Source of the DNA: Bacillota bacterium
GTDB taxonomy: Bacteria; Bacillota; Clostridia; Christensenellales; Borkfalkiaceae
Direction: 5' to 3'
Length of the DNA stretch: 9,846 nt
Assembly (NCBI GenBank): GCA_003343765.1
Contig: QAKO01000024.1
Span: 9,879-19,724 of the forward strand
In this document: positions 1 to 7,523 of the stretch, piece by piece
Layout: the number at the start of each line of letters is the position of its first letter
Numbering within the stretch: position 1 is the stretch's first letter
Made by a program: the position numbers and the translations under genes
The notes under the pieces: generated by a model
What the model saw: the letters and a program-made list of their open reading frames with translations, nothing else
Databases searched by the model: none
What the model was told of the DNA's origin: nothing

Positions 1-406
1 CATAGTTGAGCAGGTAACAAAAACCCACACACAGTACAAAAATTGCAAACGCTACGATGAAATTTACAAAATCCAAAGCAAAAAACGCAAATTTTTGGTG
101 CAATGCCGCATACATTACGATCGTCGCAAACAGCATCGCCATCGTCGGGATGAACGTAAATATCCACAGTCTTGCGTCCATATCGTAATACTCGCCCGAT
201 TCATCCGAACGCGCATTCAAAACAAAAATGATCACCGCCCATTGCACGATCGCAATCGCAGACAGAATCGCAAGCAGATACCACGATCCCGCTTTGATCG
301 AGTACACTTTGAAAACGCTCAGCAAAATCAGAACGAAAAAAGAAACAGCAAGAAAGATCAGTAGTTTCAAACCATTTTCGCACGTCATTTTCGTAATCTT
401 TTTCAT
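1..406 (-). CDS. Polytopic membrane protein, 3' end cut by window edge
   Basis: An open frame runs from an ATG at 406-404 to the left edge without a stop (135 codons plus one base). A good Shine-Dalgarno site (GAAGGAG, about 7 bases before the ATG) supports this start. The protein begins MKKITKMTCENG and shows four strongly hydrophobic segments at about residues 14-32, 42-63, 81-101 and 108-133. The loop between the second and third is charged (around ARSDESGEYYDMDAR). I recognise no family. A minus-strand frame starting at 422 overlaps it but is a shadow, with no hydrophobic pattern and a stop at 201. The gene starts 67 bases after pilB, on the same strand and without a convincing terminator between, so it may be the last visible member of the pilus operon. 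A pilus role is only inferred from position. Confidence 0.8.
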   Translation of the reverse strand, partial: MKKITKMTCENGLKLLIFLAVSFFVLILLSVFKVYSIKAGSWYLLAILSAIAIVQWAVIIFVLNARSDESGEYYDMDARLWIFTFIPTMAMLFATIVMYAALHQKFAFFALDFVNFIVAFAIFVLCVGFCYLLNY

Positions 407-450
407 AATCAGACTCCTTCATACATCTCTTTTCAATCTATCAAACGCAC

Positions 451-464
451 CCGCCGATCGGCGG
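451..464. repeat. 14-bp perfect palindrome between pilB and the next gene
   Basis: CCGCCGATCGGCGG is its own reverse complement and sits ten bases past the pilB stop codon on the minus strand. As RNA it could form a 5-bp stem with a GATC loop. No U-run follows on the minus strand (the next bases are GTGCGTTTG), so it does not look like an intrinsic terminator. It could be a weak RNA-stabilising hairpin, a protein-binding site, or chance in a sequence rich in CGATCG. Confidence 0.5.
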
Positions 465-473
465 AAATGCGGT

Positions 474-2165
474 TTAATCATCAAACAGACTCATGAGTTC
501 CGTAATATCCGTGATCCCCTTTAAAACAAGTTTTTTACAACTGTCCCAAAGATTGACCATTCCGCCTTCTTCCGCCAATGCCCGCAGCTCTTCCAACGGA
601 GCTCCGCTCGTCACGGCCGCTTTGATCTTATCGCTCATATACATGATCTCATGTACCGCAATACGTCCCTTGTATCCCGTATTGTTGCAGAACTGACAGC
701 CTTGCGGACGGAAAATACTCGCCGGCTCGTCCAGGCCCAAGATCTTCATTTCCGATTCCGTCGTTCTGCCGCGCTTTTTGCAGGCGGGACACAATCTCTT
801 TACCAGTCGCTGTGCAATCACGCCGACCACGGCGTCCGCCACGAGATAATCGGTCACTTTCATGTCCTCAAGACGGATGATCGCGCCCGGCGCGTCGTTG
901 GTATGCAGCGTCGAAAACACCAGATGCCCCGTGATCGCGGCGCGCACCGCAATCTCCGCCGTGTCTTCGTCACGGATCTCGCCGACCATGATAATGTCCG
1001 GGTCCTGACGCAGAATACTGCGCAGTGCGCTCGCAAACGTCAGGTTCGCTTTCGTGTTCACCTGCACCTGGTTGATCCCGTGCATCGTGTATTCCACAGG
1101 ATCTTCGACCGTAATGACATTCACCGTCGGACGGTTGATCTCTTTCAGGAACGAGTACAGCGTCGTCGACTTACCGCAACCCGTAGGCCCCGTCAACAAC
1201 ACGATCCCGTATGAATGTGCCAGTATTTTATCGATAACGGCATTCTCTTCCGCCGTAAAGCCCAGATCGCTGCGACTAAAATTGAATGCGCTCTTGTCCA
1301 GGACACGGATAACAAACTTTTCACCGTAGACGGTCGGCAATGTGGATACACGGAAATCGTAATCGGTATCGTTGATCGTCATGCTGATACGCCCGTCCTG
1401 CGGCAGACGCCTTTCCGCAATCGAAATTCCCGAAAGGATCTTCAACCGCGCACAGATCGCAGGATAACTCTCGATGGGAAACTCCGCGCGGATCTGAAGA
1501 TCTCCGTCGATACGGTAACGCACTTTGACCGTCTTTTCAAACGGTTCGATATGTATATCGCTCGCACGGAACGGCACCGCTTCCTTGATGATCGAATCCA
1601 CCAACCGCACGGACGGATTGTTGATCACGTCTTCGTCTTTGTCGATGATTCCCATCGGCAGACCTTTCGCCGAATCCACCAGTTCCTTGTCTTTCGCCCG
1701 CTGCAGATCTTCCAATGCCGTCGCCGTCGACTGCACCGCCACGATCGAATCGATAAATACATCGATCTGCACCGCCGGAACAAGTATAAAATCCATCGGC
1801 CCCACATAGATCTGACTCAGCATCGACATCGCCGAAAAATCCAAAGGCCGCGCGATCGCCACCAGCATTTTCCCGCTCTTATCTTTCATCACCGGAACAA
1901 ATTTGTGCTTCCGCAGAAATGCAAAGGTCACATTCTCCAGAAGAGATCTGTCAACCTCCAGCATATCCATTTCACAATAAGGAAGACAGAAAAACTCACC
2001 CAGCGCCGCCAGAGCCGTTACCTGTGTACAATAACCTTTCGCGATCATGTAATTTTCCACAGGCATATTCAAGCGCATACAATCCTGATAGATCCCCTTC
2101 ATCTGTTTGCGCTTGATGATCTTTTTATAGACGTAATATTGTAAGATTTCGTAATTCAGTTCCAT
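474..2165 (-). CDS. pilB: Type IV pilus assembly ATPase PilB / GspE
   Basis: This is the cytoplasmic hexameric ATPase that drives pilin polymerisation through the PilC platform. Its 563 residues match the usual length. Residues about 40-145 look like the N-terminal GspE/MshE-type domain, but the RLGxxL signature of cyclic-di-GMP-binding versions is not apparent. The catalytic half shows ASDIHIEP (201-208), Walker A GPTGCGKST (326-334), an Asp box ITVEDPVEY (351-359), Walker B DPDIIMVGEIRD (388-399) and a His box TGHLVFSTLHTND (412-424). Four cysteines, C459/C462 and C490/C493 (CPAC...CQFC), form the zinc-binding module typical of PilB and GspE and absent from PilT. The ATG follows an AGGGGAG site about 5 bases upstream, and the gene starts 16 bases after pilC, so the two are clearly in one operon. 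Whether the machine builds a pilus or a secretion pseudopilus cannot be read from this gene alone. Confidence 0.97.
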   Translation of the reverse strand: MELNYEILQYYVYKKIIKRKQMKGIYQDCMRLNMPVENYMIAKGYCTQVTALAALGEFFCLPYCEMDMLEVDRSLLENVTFAFLRKHKFVPVMKDKSGKMLVAIARPLDFSAMSMLSQIYVGPMDFILVPAVQIDVFIDSIVAVQSTATALEDLQRAKDKELVDSAKGLPMGIIDKDEDVINNPSVRLVDSIIKEAVPFRASDIHIEPFEKTVKVRYRIDGDLQIRAEFPIESYPAICARLKILSGISIAERRLPQDGRISMTINDTDYDFRVSTLPTVYGEKFVIRVLDKSAFNFSRSDLGFTAEENAVIDKILAHSYGIVLLTGPTGCGKSTTLYSFLKEINRPTVNVITVEDPVEYTMHGINQVQVNTKANLTFASALRSILRQDPDIIMVGEIRDEDTAEIAVRAAITGHLVFSTLHTNDAPGAIIRLEDMKVTDYLVADAVVGVIAQRLVKRLCPACKKRGRTTESEMKILGLDEPASIFRPQGCQFCNNTGYKGRIAVHEIMYMSDKIKAAVTSGAPLEELRALAEEGGMVNLWDSCKKLVLKGITDITELMSLFDD

Positions 2166-2181
2166 ATTTCTCCCCTGTCCG

Positions 2182-3387
2182 TCACAATGTATTCATCATC
2201 TGCAAGATAGGCGAATAAACCGTCATAAACAGAACGGCAACCGACGCACCGATCAGACACAAAACCACAGGCTGAATGATTCCCGTCAAAGCAGAGATCG
2301 AACGCTCAACCTGATTTTCAAAAAACGGAGCCGATCTGCCCAATACCGCTTCCAGTTCGCCCGTCCCCTCACCGACCGATACCATCTGCACCAACATCGT
2401 CGGAAACAGTTTATAGGTCTGCAACGCCATCGTCAGAGTCATGCCTTGTCGCACGTCTTCCGTCGCGCGGTGAAACTGCGCCGCCACATAGGAATTGCCT
2501 AAAACCCTGCACGTTTCGTCCATCGCGTCGACTATATCCATTCCGCTGGAAACCAGCAGCGAAAACGCGCGGCAAAACCGCGCCGACACGTTGTTCCGTA
2601 CAATATTCCGCACGATCGGCATATGAAATTTGCATTTATCCCAATAATATCTGCCTTTCGGCGTCCGCAAAAAGACGATCCACAAAAATACAACCGCCAG
2701 CAAAACCAATATAATCGTCTGCCAATGTTCCTGAAAATAAATTCCGAAGTCATTCAAAGCTACCATCAGTCCCGGCAATTCCACCTCCATCTGCGCCAGC
2801 GCATCCTTGAAAGACGGAATAATAAAGACAATAATAAGCACAATGACCGCCAACGCCATAAAGATCAGTACGCAGGGATAAGCGAGCGCCGAACGCATCT
2901 TTGCTCGCATTTTGCCGTCCGCTTCAAAGTAGTCCGCTATCGACACCAGCACCGTATCGATCGAGCCGGATACTTCGCCGACGCGCACCATGCTCCGAAA
3001 AAACGGCGGAAAGGCGCGCTTGTGCTTTTCCATCGCTTCGGACAAGAGTTTCCCTGCCTTTACGTCCTCATAGACCATATCCAGCACCCGCCGCAGATAT
3101 GCGGTATACGGCTGTCTGCGCAGAACCGCCAGCGAATCCACGATGGACGTGCCCGACGTGATCATGATCGCAAACTGACGGCAAAATGTGGACAGTTCGT
3201 TGACCGAGATCTTTCCGGTCAGACTGAAAAAAGGATTCGGGGATTTATCGGAATCTACTTTCGCGGAAACAAGATACAGATTCTGCTTCGCAAGCTGCGC
3301 GCGCAGATCCTTTTCGTTTTCCGCCAAAAATGTACCCGTGAATTTTTTTCCGTATAAATTGATCGCACTATACTTATATTTTTTCAC
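2182..3387 (-). CDS. pilC: Pilus platform protein PilC / GspF
   Basis: This integral membrane protein couples the PilB ATPase to pilin subunits during assembly. Its 401 residues are typical for the family. It carries an N-terminal cytoplasmic segment (MKKYKYSAI..., 1-60) and two repeats of the T2SSF domain at about 66-190 and 268-391. Each repeat has the family's glycine-rich signature: GEVSG (137-141) and GEGTGELE (339-346). Hydrophobic segments lie at about 170-191, 223-240 and 370-391, giving three membrane helices. The start codon is GTG (3387-3385), preceded by GAGAGGT about 7 bases upstream. MKKYKY is a normal start for the family, so no upstream start is needed. The gene begins 38 bases after the pilM-like gene and is followed 16 bases later by pilB. 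Assignment to the family is secure; pilus versus secretion subtype is not. Confidence 0.96.
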   Translation of the reverse strand: MKKYKYSAINLYGKKFTGTFLAENEKDLRAQLAKQNLYLVSAKVDSDKSPNPFFSLTGKISVNELSTFCRQFAIMITSGTSIVDSLAVLRRQPYTAYLRRVLDMVYEDVKAGKLLSEAMEKHKRAFPPFFRSMVRVGEVSGSIDTVLVSIADYFEADGKMRAKMRSALAYPCVLIFMALAVIVLIIVFIIPSFKDALAQMEVELPGLMVALNDFGIYFQEHWQTIILVLLAVVFLWIVFLRTPKGRYYWDKCKFHMPIVRNIVRNNVSARFCRAFSLLVSSGMDIVDAMDETCRVLGNSYVAAQFHRATEDVRQGMTLTMALQTYKLFPTMLVQMVSVGEGTGELEAVLGRSAPFFENQVERSISALTGIIQPVVLCLIGASVAVLFMTVYSPILQMMNTL

Positions 3388-3425
3388 AAATGTTACCTCT
3401 CACGACAGGCTCTCACTTCCGAGAA

Positions 3426-4862
3426 TCAAAAGTTATGATGCTTGTTGTAATGCCCCGCAAACAGACATCCGAACAAATCCAGATTTTCTTTGATCTCCGG
3501 AACAAACTTCTCCGACGCCGAAAAAGGTCTGAATTCGATCCCTTCGCTCTCTTTTTGCTCTGCGTTTGCCTGTTCCAACAGCGGGTACAACTCCGCCGGC
3601 ATATTCACTACCACAAAATCCGGCTTGATCATATATTCTGTCAGTTCCGCCTGACGCGCGTACAGCAAAATCCATTTCATGATGATACGGAAATTTTCGT
3701 AACGGATCCCTTGTTCCGTTTCCGGTATCTCCCGCATCATGAATTTCGGATAACGTTTGGGCATTTTGCGGTAAACTTTGATCTTTTTCGGCTTGAAAAT
3801 ATTTCCTTCGCCGTTTTCTTCCGCATTTTCCTGCGAACCCGAAACGCCGTCCGTCTCCTGCGCAACCGCTTCCGCCGCGCCGTCCGCCAGACGCCCTTCG
3901 TCCACTTCCTCCACCGACAATCCGCCTTCTTCGGAAATATCGTCGTCCTGCTCGTCCCTGTCTTCCTCGTTCAGACTGTCCGCAGAAACTGCCAGCCTGT
4001 CTTTCGCGTCCGCCGAAGCCGCCGCCGTTTCCGCTTGCACCGTCCCAGAATATTCTCCTGCCTGCGACTCATTATCCACCGCATAATCTGCAATCGTAGC
4101 GCCTTCGGGTATCACGGACGGATCGGCGTCGACCGACTGCGTCAGCGCCTTTGCCCGCGCGATCTCGCGCGCATTGATGACTGCGATCTCACCCATCTGG
4201 TGATCCGTTTGCATATATTCCGATTCCACTTTGTCGCTCCGCAGCAATGCGGATCCGTGCGGGATCGTCGCAACTCCCTGCGTTTTGCCCTTGCCCGCCA
4301 CGACGATTTCCGTGTAATCCGCGTGCATATCCGCAAAGACAAAACTCTTTCCGCGAAGCCGCGGCGCAAAATTCAGCGCACAATCCAACAACGCATTGCC
4401 GCTGTACGTCGTCATCTTCGGGAATACTTTTACTTCCGTAAGAAGTTTGTAAATCTTGTTGATCAGTTTTTTATCAAAATAGATCGCACCGTAAATCGTG
4501 TACTGCTTATTCTGCAAAAGCACAAACTGGTTGATCTTCTTTCCGCGGTGACGTCCTTCGTAAAGATTGTTCATCTCCGTTTCCAGAGCCTGCTGCGATT
4601 TCGACTTTGCCATATTCGGAAGGTTGAACGTCTCAAACCCGACCGCCCTGTCCGGCAAAATCACAAACGCCGACAAATTCCGCAACGACGGCTTACGCTG
4701 AAAATATTCTTCCAGCAGTTTCTGAGCCTCTTCAAAAAATTCATCCGAAAATATGCAGGTGCTGAAATGCAGATATTCCACTTCCGCCTTGTCCGTCGCC
4801 TTCTCCGCATTCATGATCCGGATGTTGCTGTTTTGCATATCAAAGCCGACAAATAATTTCAT
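3426..4862 (-). CDS. pilM: PilM-like actin-fold protein with acidic insertion
   Basis: PilM is a cytoplasmic actin-like ATPase that binds the N-terminus of PilN and links the PilB/PilC motor to the PilN-PilO alignment complex. Here the 478 residues begin KLFVGFDMQNSNIRIM, like the first phosphate-binding strand-turn of actin/FtsA/PilM proteins. A second such site is suggested by FVFADMHADYTEIVV (174-188). The C-terminus FSASEKFVPEIKENLDLFG (447-465) resembles the closing segment of PilM. Between them lies an unusual stretch (about 245-355) very rich in Asp, Glu, Ala and Ser, probably disordered, followed by a basic patch KPKKIKVYRKMPKR (357-370). Without it the length would be close to ordinary PilM (about 350 residues). 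No membrane helix is present. The ATG follows AGAGGG about 9 bases upstream. Position between pilD and pilC supports the call, but sequence similarity is weak, so a divergent or specialised PilM is likely. Confidence 0.72.
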   Translation of the reverse strand: MKLFVGFDMQNSNIRIMNAEKATDKAEVEYLHFSTCIFSDEFFEEAQKLLEEYFQRKPSLRNLSAFVILPDRAVGFETFNLPNMAKSKSQQALETEMNNLYEGRHRGKKINQFVLLQNKQYTIYGAIYFDKKLINKIYKLLTEVKVFPKMTTYSGNALLDCALNFAPRLRGKSFVFADMHADYTEIVVAGKGKTQGVATIPHGSALLRSDKVESEYMQTDHQMGEIAVINAREIARAKALTQSVDADPSVIPEGATIADYAVDNESQAGEYSGTVQAETAAASADAKDRLAVSADSLNEEDRDEQDDDISEEGGLSVEEVDEGRLADGAAEAVAQETDGVSGSQENAEENGEGNIFKPKKIKVYRKMPKRYPKFMMREIPETEQGIRYENFRIIMKWILLYARQAELTEYMIKPDFVVVNMPAELYPLLEQANAEQKESEGIEFRPFSASEKFVPEIKENLDLFGCLFAGHYNKHHNF

Positions 4863-4921
4863 AATCTTTTTCCCTCTGTCTTCTCACAATCGAAGCGCTA
4901 CACGAGATCCCTTTTATTTTC

Positions 4922-5731
4922 TCACACAAACAGCGCCATATATCCGTCGACAAGCGCATTTCCGAACAACATCGCCGCAAATACGCCCAGCGCCAGGTAC
5001 GGTGCAAACGCAAATTCTTCCGAAACATCGCCAAGCCCCTCACGCCCTGAACGGATAAATATTTTACGCAGAACAATGTCCGCCAACGCCACAACAATCG
5101 CAAAAACAATGGACGCGATCGTCGCTTTCCAACCCAGAAACAACCCCGCAGATGCCATCAGCTTCACGTCTCCGAATCCCATTCCTTCCCGCTTGAACAG
5201 TACAAACGAGGCGCAATAGAAAAACAGAAAAAATCCGCCGCCCAGTAACAGTCCGTACAACTTGTCCTGCCAGCCCGTCTGACCGTCCGCAAAGATCCCT
5301 CCGACCGCAACCAGAAAAAAACATATCTGCAAGCTGTCGGGTATAAACAAGTTTTCCATGTCGATCAGCGACATCGCCAAAAGAAGCGAGATCGCCAACG
5401 CACACACCAGCGAAAACCAGATGCCGCGGCTGAAATACATCGTGAGCGGACACATCAGCCATAAAACACAGTTTATGAGTTCCACCACGAAATACCGAGG
5501 CGAAACGGACGCGCCGCAATAACGGCATTTCCCGCGCAGAATCACATACGAAAGCAAAGGTATGTTGTCATACCATGCCAGTTTATGATCGCAGGTCGTA
5601 CAGTGCGATGCAGGCTTTGCAAGATTCATGCCGCGCGGCAAACGGTAAATCACAACGTTTAAAAAACTGCCGATACACAGCCCGAATACCGCAAACATCA
5701 CGCACGCCGTAATATAGTAATATTGCTCCAT
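4922..5731 (-). CDS. pilD: Type IV prepilin peptidase PilD / GspO
   Basis: This polytopic aspartyl protease cleaves prepilin leader peptides at the cytoplasmic face. In forms with the N-terminal domain it also N-methylates the new first residue. The 269 residues show GSFLNVVIYRLPRG (21-34), the domain's hallmark, then two cysteine pairs C44/C47 (CTTC) and C69/C72 (CRYC) expected to bind zinc. The catalytic aspartates are D124 in LIDMENLFIPD (122-132) and D188 in GMGFGDVK (183-190). The conserved C-terminal FAPYLALG is at 242-249. Multiple membrane helices run through 80-269. The complete cysteine module suggests methylase activity is kept. The ATG follows AAAGGGAAAA. It lies 33 bases after the third pilin-like gene and 59 before the pilM-like gene, and its substrates are presumably the four pilin-like proteins encoded upstream. 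Confidence 0.97.
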   Translation of the reverse strand: MEQYYYITACVMFAVFGLCIGSFLNVVIYRLPRGMNLAKPASHCTTCDHKLAWYDNIPLLSYVILRGKCRYCGASVSPRYFVVELINCVLWLMCPLTMYFSRGIWFSLVCALAISLLLAMSLIDMENLFIPDSLQICFFLVAVGGIFADGQTGWQDKLYGLLLGGGFFLFFYCASFVLFKREGMGFGDVKLMASAGLFLGWKATIASIVFAIVVALADIVLRKIFIRSGREGLGDVSEEFAFAPYLALGVFAAMLFGNALVDGYMALFV

Positions 5732-5764
5732 ACTTTTCCCTTTGATTTTCCATTCGCGGATACG

Positions 5765-6148
5765 TTACGGCGTCTGTACTGCGGGGATCTCCCCGTATAT
5801 GTACCGAACAACCCCACCGTCCGACGAAAGCTGTACCGTCAGCGCCACCGTCCCGTTTTCGCCGTGACGAATGATCAGCATTTTATTATCGACGGATGCC
5901 GCGTCTATCGTAAGATCATGCTCCGCAAGCAAAGCAGAATCGAGTTCTCCGATGCTGCTCTCGCCGCTGATAAAGGAATCCCCCAACGCGTCAAGATCGC
6001 GCTTGTACTCCAGATATTCCTGGTATGCCTTGCTGTAATTGTTGGTCACTATTGCCAACGTAAGCAACAGTCCCGTGAATGCGATCACGATCACCATCAG
6101 GACGATCGCATATTCGATCGTGAATGCGCGCGAAAATTTCCGTTTCAT
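5765..6148 (-). CDS. Small pilin-like protein with altered processing site
   Basis: I place the start at the ATG 6148-6146 (127 residues). It overlaps the stop of the preceding pilin gene as ATGA and follows GGGGGTGA. A longer start at 6190 would add 14 residues before the pilin-like leader and bury the start deep in the previous gene. The protein reads MKRKFSRAFTIEYAIVLMVI: a basic leader, then a long hydrophobic helix (to about 35) as in type IV pilins. The glutamate falls at position +4 after Ala8, not the +5 seen in its neighbours, and the EYAIVL run also recalls TadE-type pseudopilins. The remainder (40-127) has a helical spine (YSKAYQEYLEYKRDLDAL) and a short beta-rich tail. It is probably a minor pilin or pseudopilin processed by the adjacent peptidase, but could be a non-processed membrane protein. 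Confidence 0.75.
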   Translation of the reverse strand: MKRKFSRAFTIEYAIVLMVIVIAFTGLLLTLAIVTNNYSKAYQEYLEYKRDLDALGDSFISGESSIGELDSALLAEHDLTIDAASVDNKMLIIRHGENGTVALTVQLSSDGGVVRYIYGEIPAVQTP

Positions 6149-6699
6149 GCGATCACCCCCGTATGTTCGATCGGAGACGCCTTTCCGCATTCCGAACGGA
6201 TCGCGTACGTATCCGTCCCGCCCGACGCTGCGCCGAATTGCAGACGCACCGTAAGATGCAGCTTCCCGTCCGTATAATCGTATTTATAAGCAGCCGCCGA
6301 CGCCGTATATGCCACCGTAAGGCCGCGCTCCAAAGATCCGCCGTCGTACTGTACCAATAACATTTCCAACCAGTTCGAAACAGTATTTTCCAGATTGCTC
6401 TCCGACGGAATATCGCAACGGAACGCAAACGCAAAATCCTGCGCAAATGCCTTGAAAATTGTTGCCTGGCGATTTTGCGCGTCTGAATTATTCGACGCAA
6501 AACGTCCGACACTGTCCATCACTGATAATACTTCGTCTGCCGCCGTAGTGCATTCCAGGGTCTGCGACGACTTCGCCTGAATCTGCGCCGCAACCAACGC
6601 CGACGCAAGCCCGCCCGCCGACAGCATGATCACCAATGCCATGGTAACGATAACTTCTACCAATGAATAGGCGCGGCTGCGCGCCGAAATTGTCTTCAC
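6145..6699 (-). CDS. Minor prepilin (pseudopilin) 2
   Basis: A 184-residue prepilin. The leader MKTISARSRA is followed by YSLVEVIVTMALVIMLSAG, a class III prepilin site with predicted cleavage after Ala10, a Tyr rather than Phe at +1, and Glu15 as the conserved +5 glutamate. The helix runs to about residue 40 and the globular part follows with three cysteines (C50, C95, C171). The start is GTG (6699-6697), overlapping the TGA of the previous pilin gene as GTGA and preceded by a strong GGAAGGGGG site, so translation of the two is likely coupled. The next gene overlaps its end in the same manner. Minor pilins of this kind prime filament assembly or sit at the tip. Which GspH/I/J/K or PilV/W type it matches cannot be told from sequence alone. 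Confidence 0.88.
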   Translation of the reverse strand: MKTISARSRAYSLVEVIVTMALVIMLSAGGLASALVAAQIQAKSSQTLECTTAADEVLSVMDSVGRFASNNSDAQNRQATIFKAFAQDFAFAFRCDIPSESNLENTVSNWLEMLLVQYDGGSLERGLTVAYTASAAAYKYDYTDGKLHLTVRLQFGAASGGTDTYAIRSECGKASPIEHTGVIA

Positions 6700-7277
6700 T
6701 CCGCACCCCCTTCCAGTATTTCACAGGCAAACGTTCTGCCCGATACCCGCAAATATATCGTAAAACGGAACGAATCTTCCGATTCGCTTGCCGCAGTATA
6801 ATCATAGTTATTTGTCTGCTCTTCTATCCGCATCCCCGTGTATGTGTACGCATTGATACGCACCACTGCCGCCGAGCCAGCACTTCCTTCCTGCACCGTA
6901 CCGCGGCCGAATTCCTGCGGATATGTGAACACTACCGTGTTCTCTTTTTCGCCCTTTTCAAAACGGATCCCGTACACCGCGCCCGTCGCGCCCGATTCCC
7001 CCGACAAAACAGCCTGCACAGTGCCGTCCGAACCCGATGTAATTTCGTAATCCGTGCAATCAAATGCGGAAAACCAATAATCGACCTCCGAACGTATCTG
7101 CGCCAACGCCGAAACACGATCGCTTTGCTCTTCCGTTTTTGCACTGAATCCTGAAATATATGTTATGAAGGATATCACTAATCCCGCCACGATCGAAAAC
7201 AGAGCTATCGTTATGATCAGCTCAACAATCGTAAAAGCACGGCGAAATTTTGTATGACTTCGAATATTTTTTCGCAT
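6696..7277 (-). CDS. Minor prepilin (pseudopilin) 1
   Basis: A 193-residue prepilin and the first gene of the main assembly operon. A 14-residue basic leader (MRKNIRSHTKFRRA) precedes FTIVELIITIALFSIVAG, the standard class III cleavage motif. Cleavage after Ala14 would leave Phe at +1 and Glu19 as the +5 glutamate. The hydrophobic helix ends near residue 42. The globular part is rich in beta-prone, Gly/Ser/Thr residues and has two cysteines (C74, C185) that could form a disulfide outside the membrane. The ATG follows only a modest site (GGAATAAAAGAA) after a 306-base non-coding gap. No clear sigma-A promoter is visible in that gap, so it is uncertain whether the operon starts here or is read from the major pilin gene. 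Confidence 0.9.
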   Translation of the reverse strand: MRKNIRSHTKFRRAFTIVELIITIALFSIVAGLVISFITYISGFSAKTEEQSDRVSALAQIRSEVDYWFSAFDCTDYEITSGSDGTVQAVLSGESGATGAVYGIRFEKGEKENTVVFTYPQEFGRGTVQEGSAGSAAVVRINAYTYTGMRIEEQTNNYDYTAASESEDSFRFTIYLRVSGRTFACEILEGGAE

Positions 7278-7377
7278 TTCTTTTATTCCAAACCGTTTTT
7301 TTCTGAAAAAAACAGCGGCAACCCACTCATTTTGTTCGTTTATAACACGCTTCCTTCTCTTTTTTTCAGTATTTAGA

Positions 7378-7487
7378 CACTTCTCCGATACTATGAAAAA
7401 AGGGAAATCCCGATTGTTTTATCAGACCCCCCTCTTTTTCTCAAATGTCCGGATCGTACAATTGCGGCGATTTATTGCACTTCTCCG
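7378..7487. repeat. 10-bp direct repeat pair 100 bp apart
   Basis: CACTTCTCCG occurs at 7378-7387 and again at 7478-7487, exactly 100 bases apart in the non-coding gap. Both copies are preceded by ATTTA within two or three bases and followed by an AT-rich stretch. A pair of binding sites for a regulator is possible; chance is not excluded. Confidence 0.4.
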
Positions 7488-7496
7488 TATTTGGGT

Positions 7497-7523
7497 CTGT
7501 TCCGCGCTTTCGGCGCGGAACAG
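7497..7523 (-). promoter_or_regulatory. Strong 11-bp stem-loop downstream of the pilin gene
   Basis: On the minus strand the arms CTGTTCCGCGC and GCGCGGAACAG pair perfectly around a CGAAA loop. Two smaller stem-loops precede it: 7561-7573 (GCTC, loop GAAAA, GAGC) and 7543-7556 (CCTGT, loop GAAA, GCAGG). No U-run follows (next bases ACCCAAATAC), so this is not a classic intrinsic terminator. By analogy with known major-pilin genes it may protect the 3' end of a pilin transcript, or mark processing or partial termination, so that the major pilin outnumbers the assembly proteins. That role is inferred. Confidence 0.65.

Noticed and set aside
1215..2144. Long plus-strand open frame (309 codons) across pilB
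   Set aside because: It is the antisense of a certain gene. The product is packed with Arg, His and Asp, no family is recognisable, and there is no ribosome site.
3390..4856. Long plus-strand open frame (488 codons) across the pilM-like gene
   Set aside because: Antisense shadow rich in Arg, Phe and His. The minus-strand frame has PilM-like ends, a good ribosome site and operon context.
6149..6190. Upstream ATG at 6190 as the start of the third pilin-like gene
   Set aside because: It would add 14 residues before a normal basic leader. The ATG at 6148 has a good ribosome site and an ATGA overlap matching the neighbouring junction.
7283..7330. 15-codon minus-strand peptide frame ending just before the first minor pilin gene
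   Set aside because: Too short to judge, with no ribosome site at a usable distance. It overlaps the A7/T7 inverted repeat, so composition explains it.
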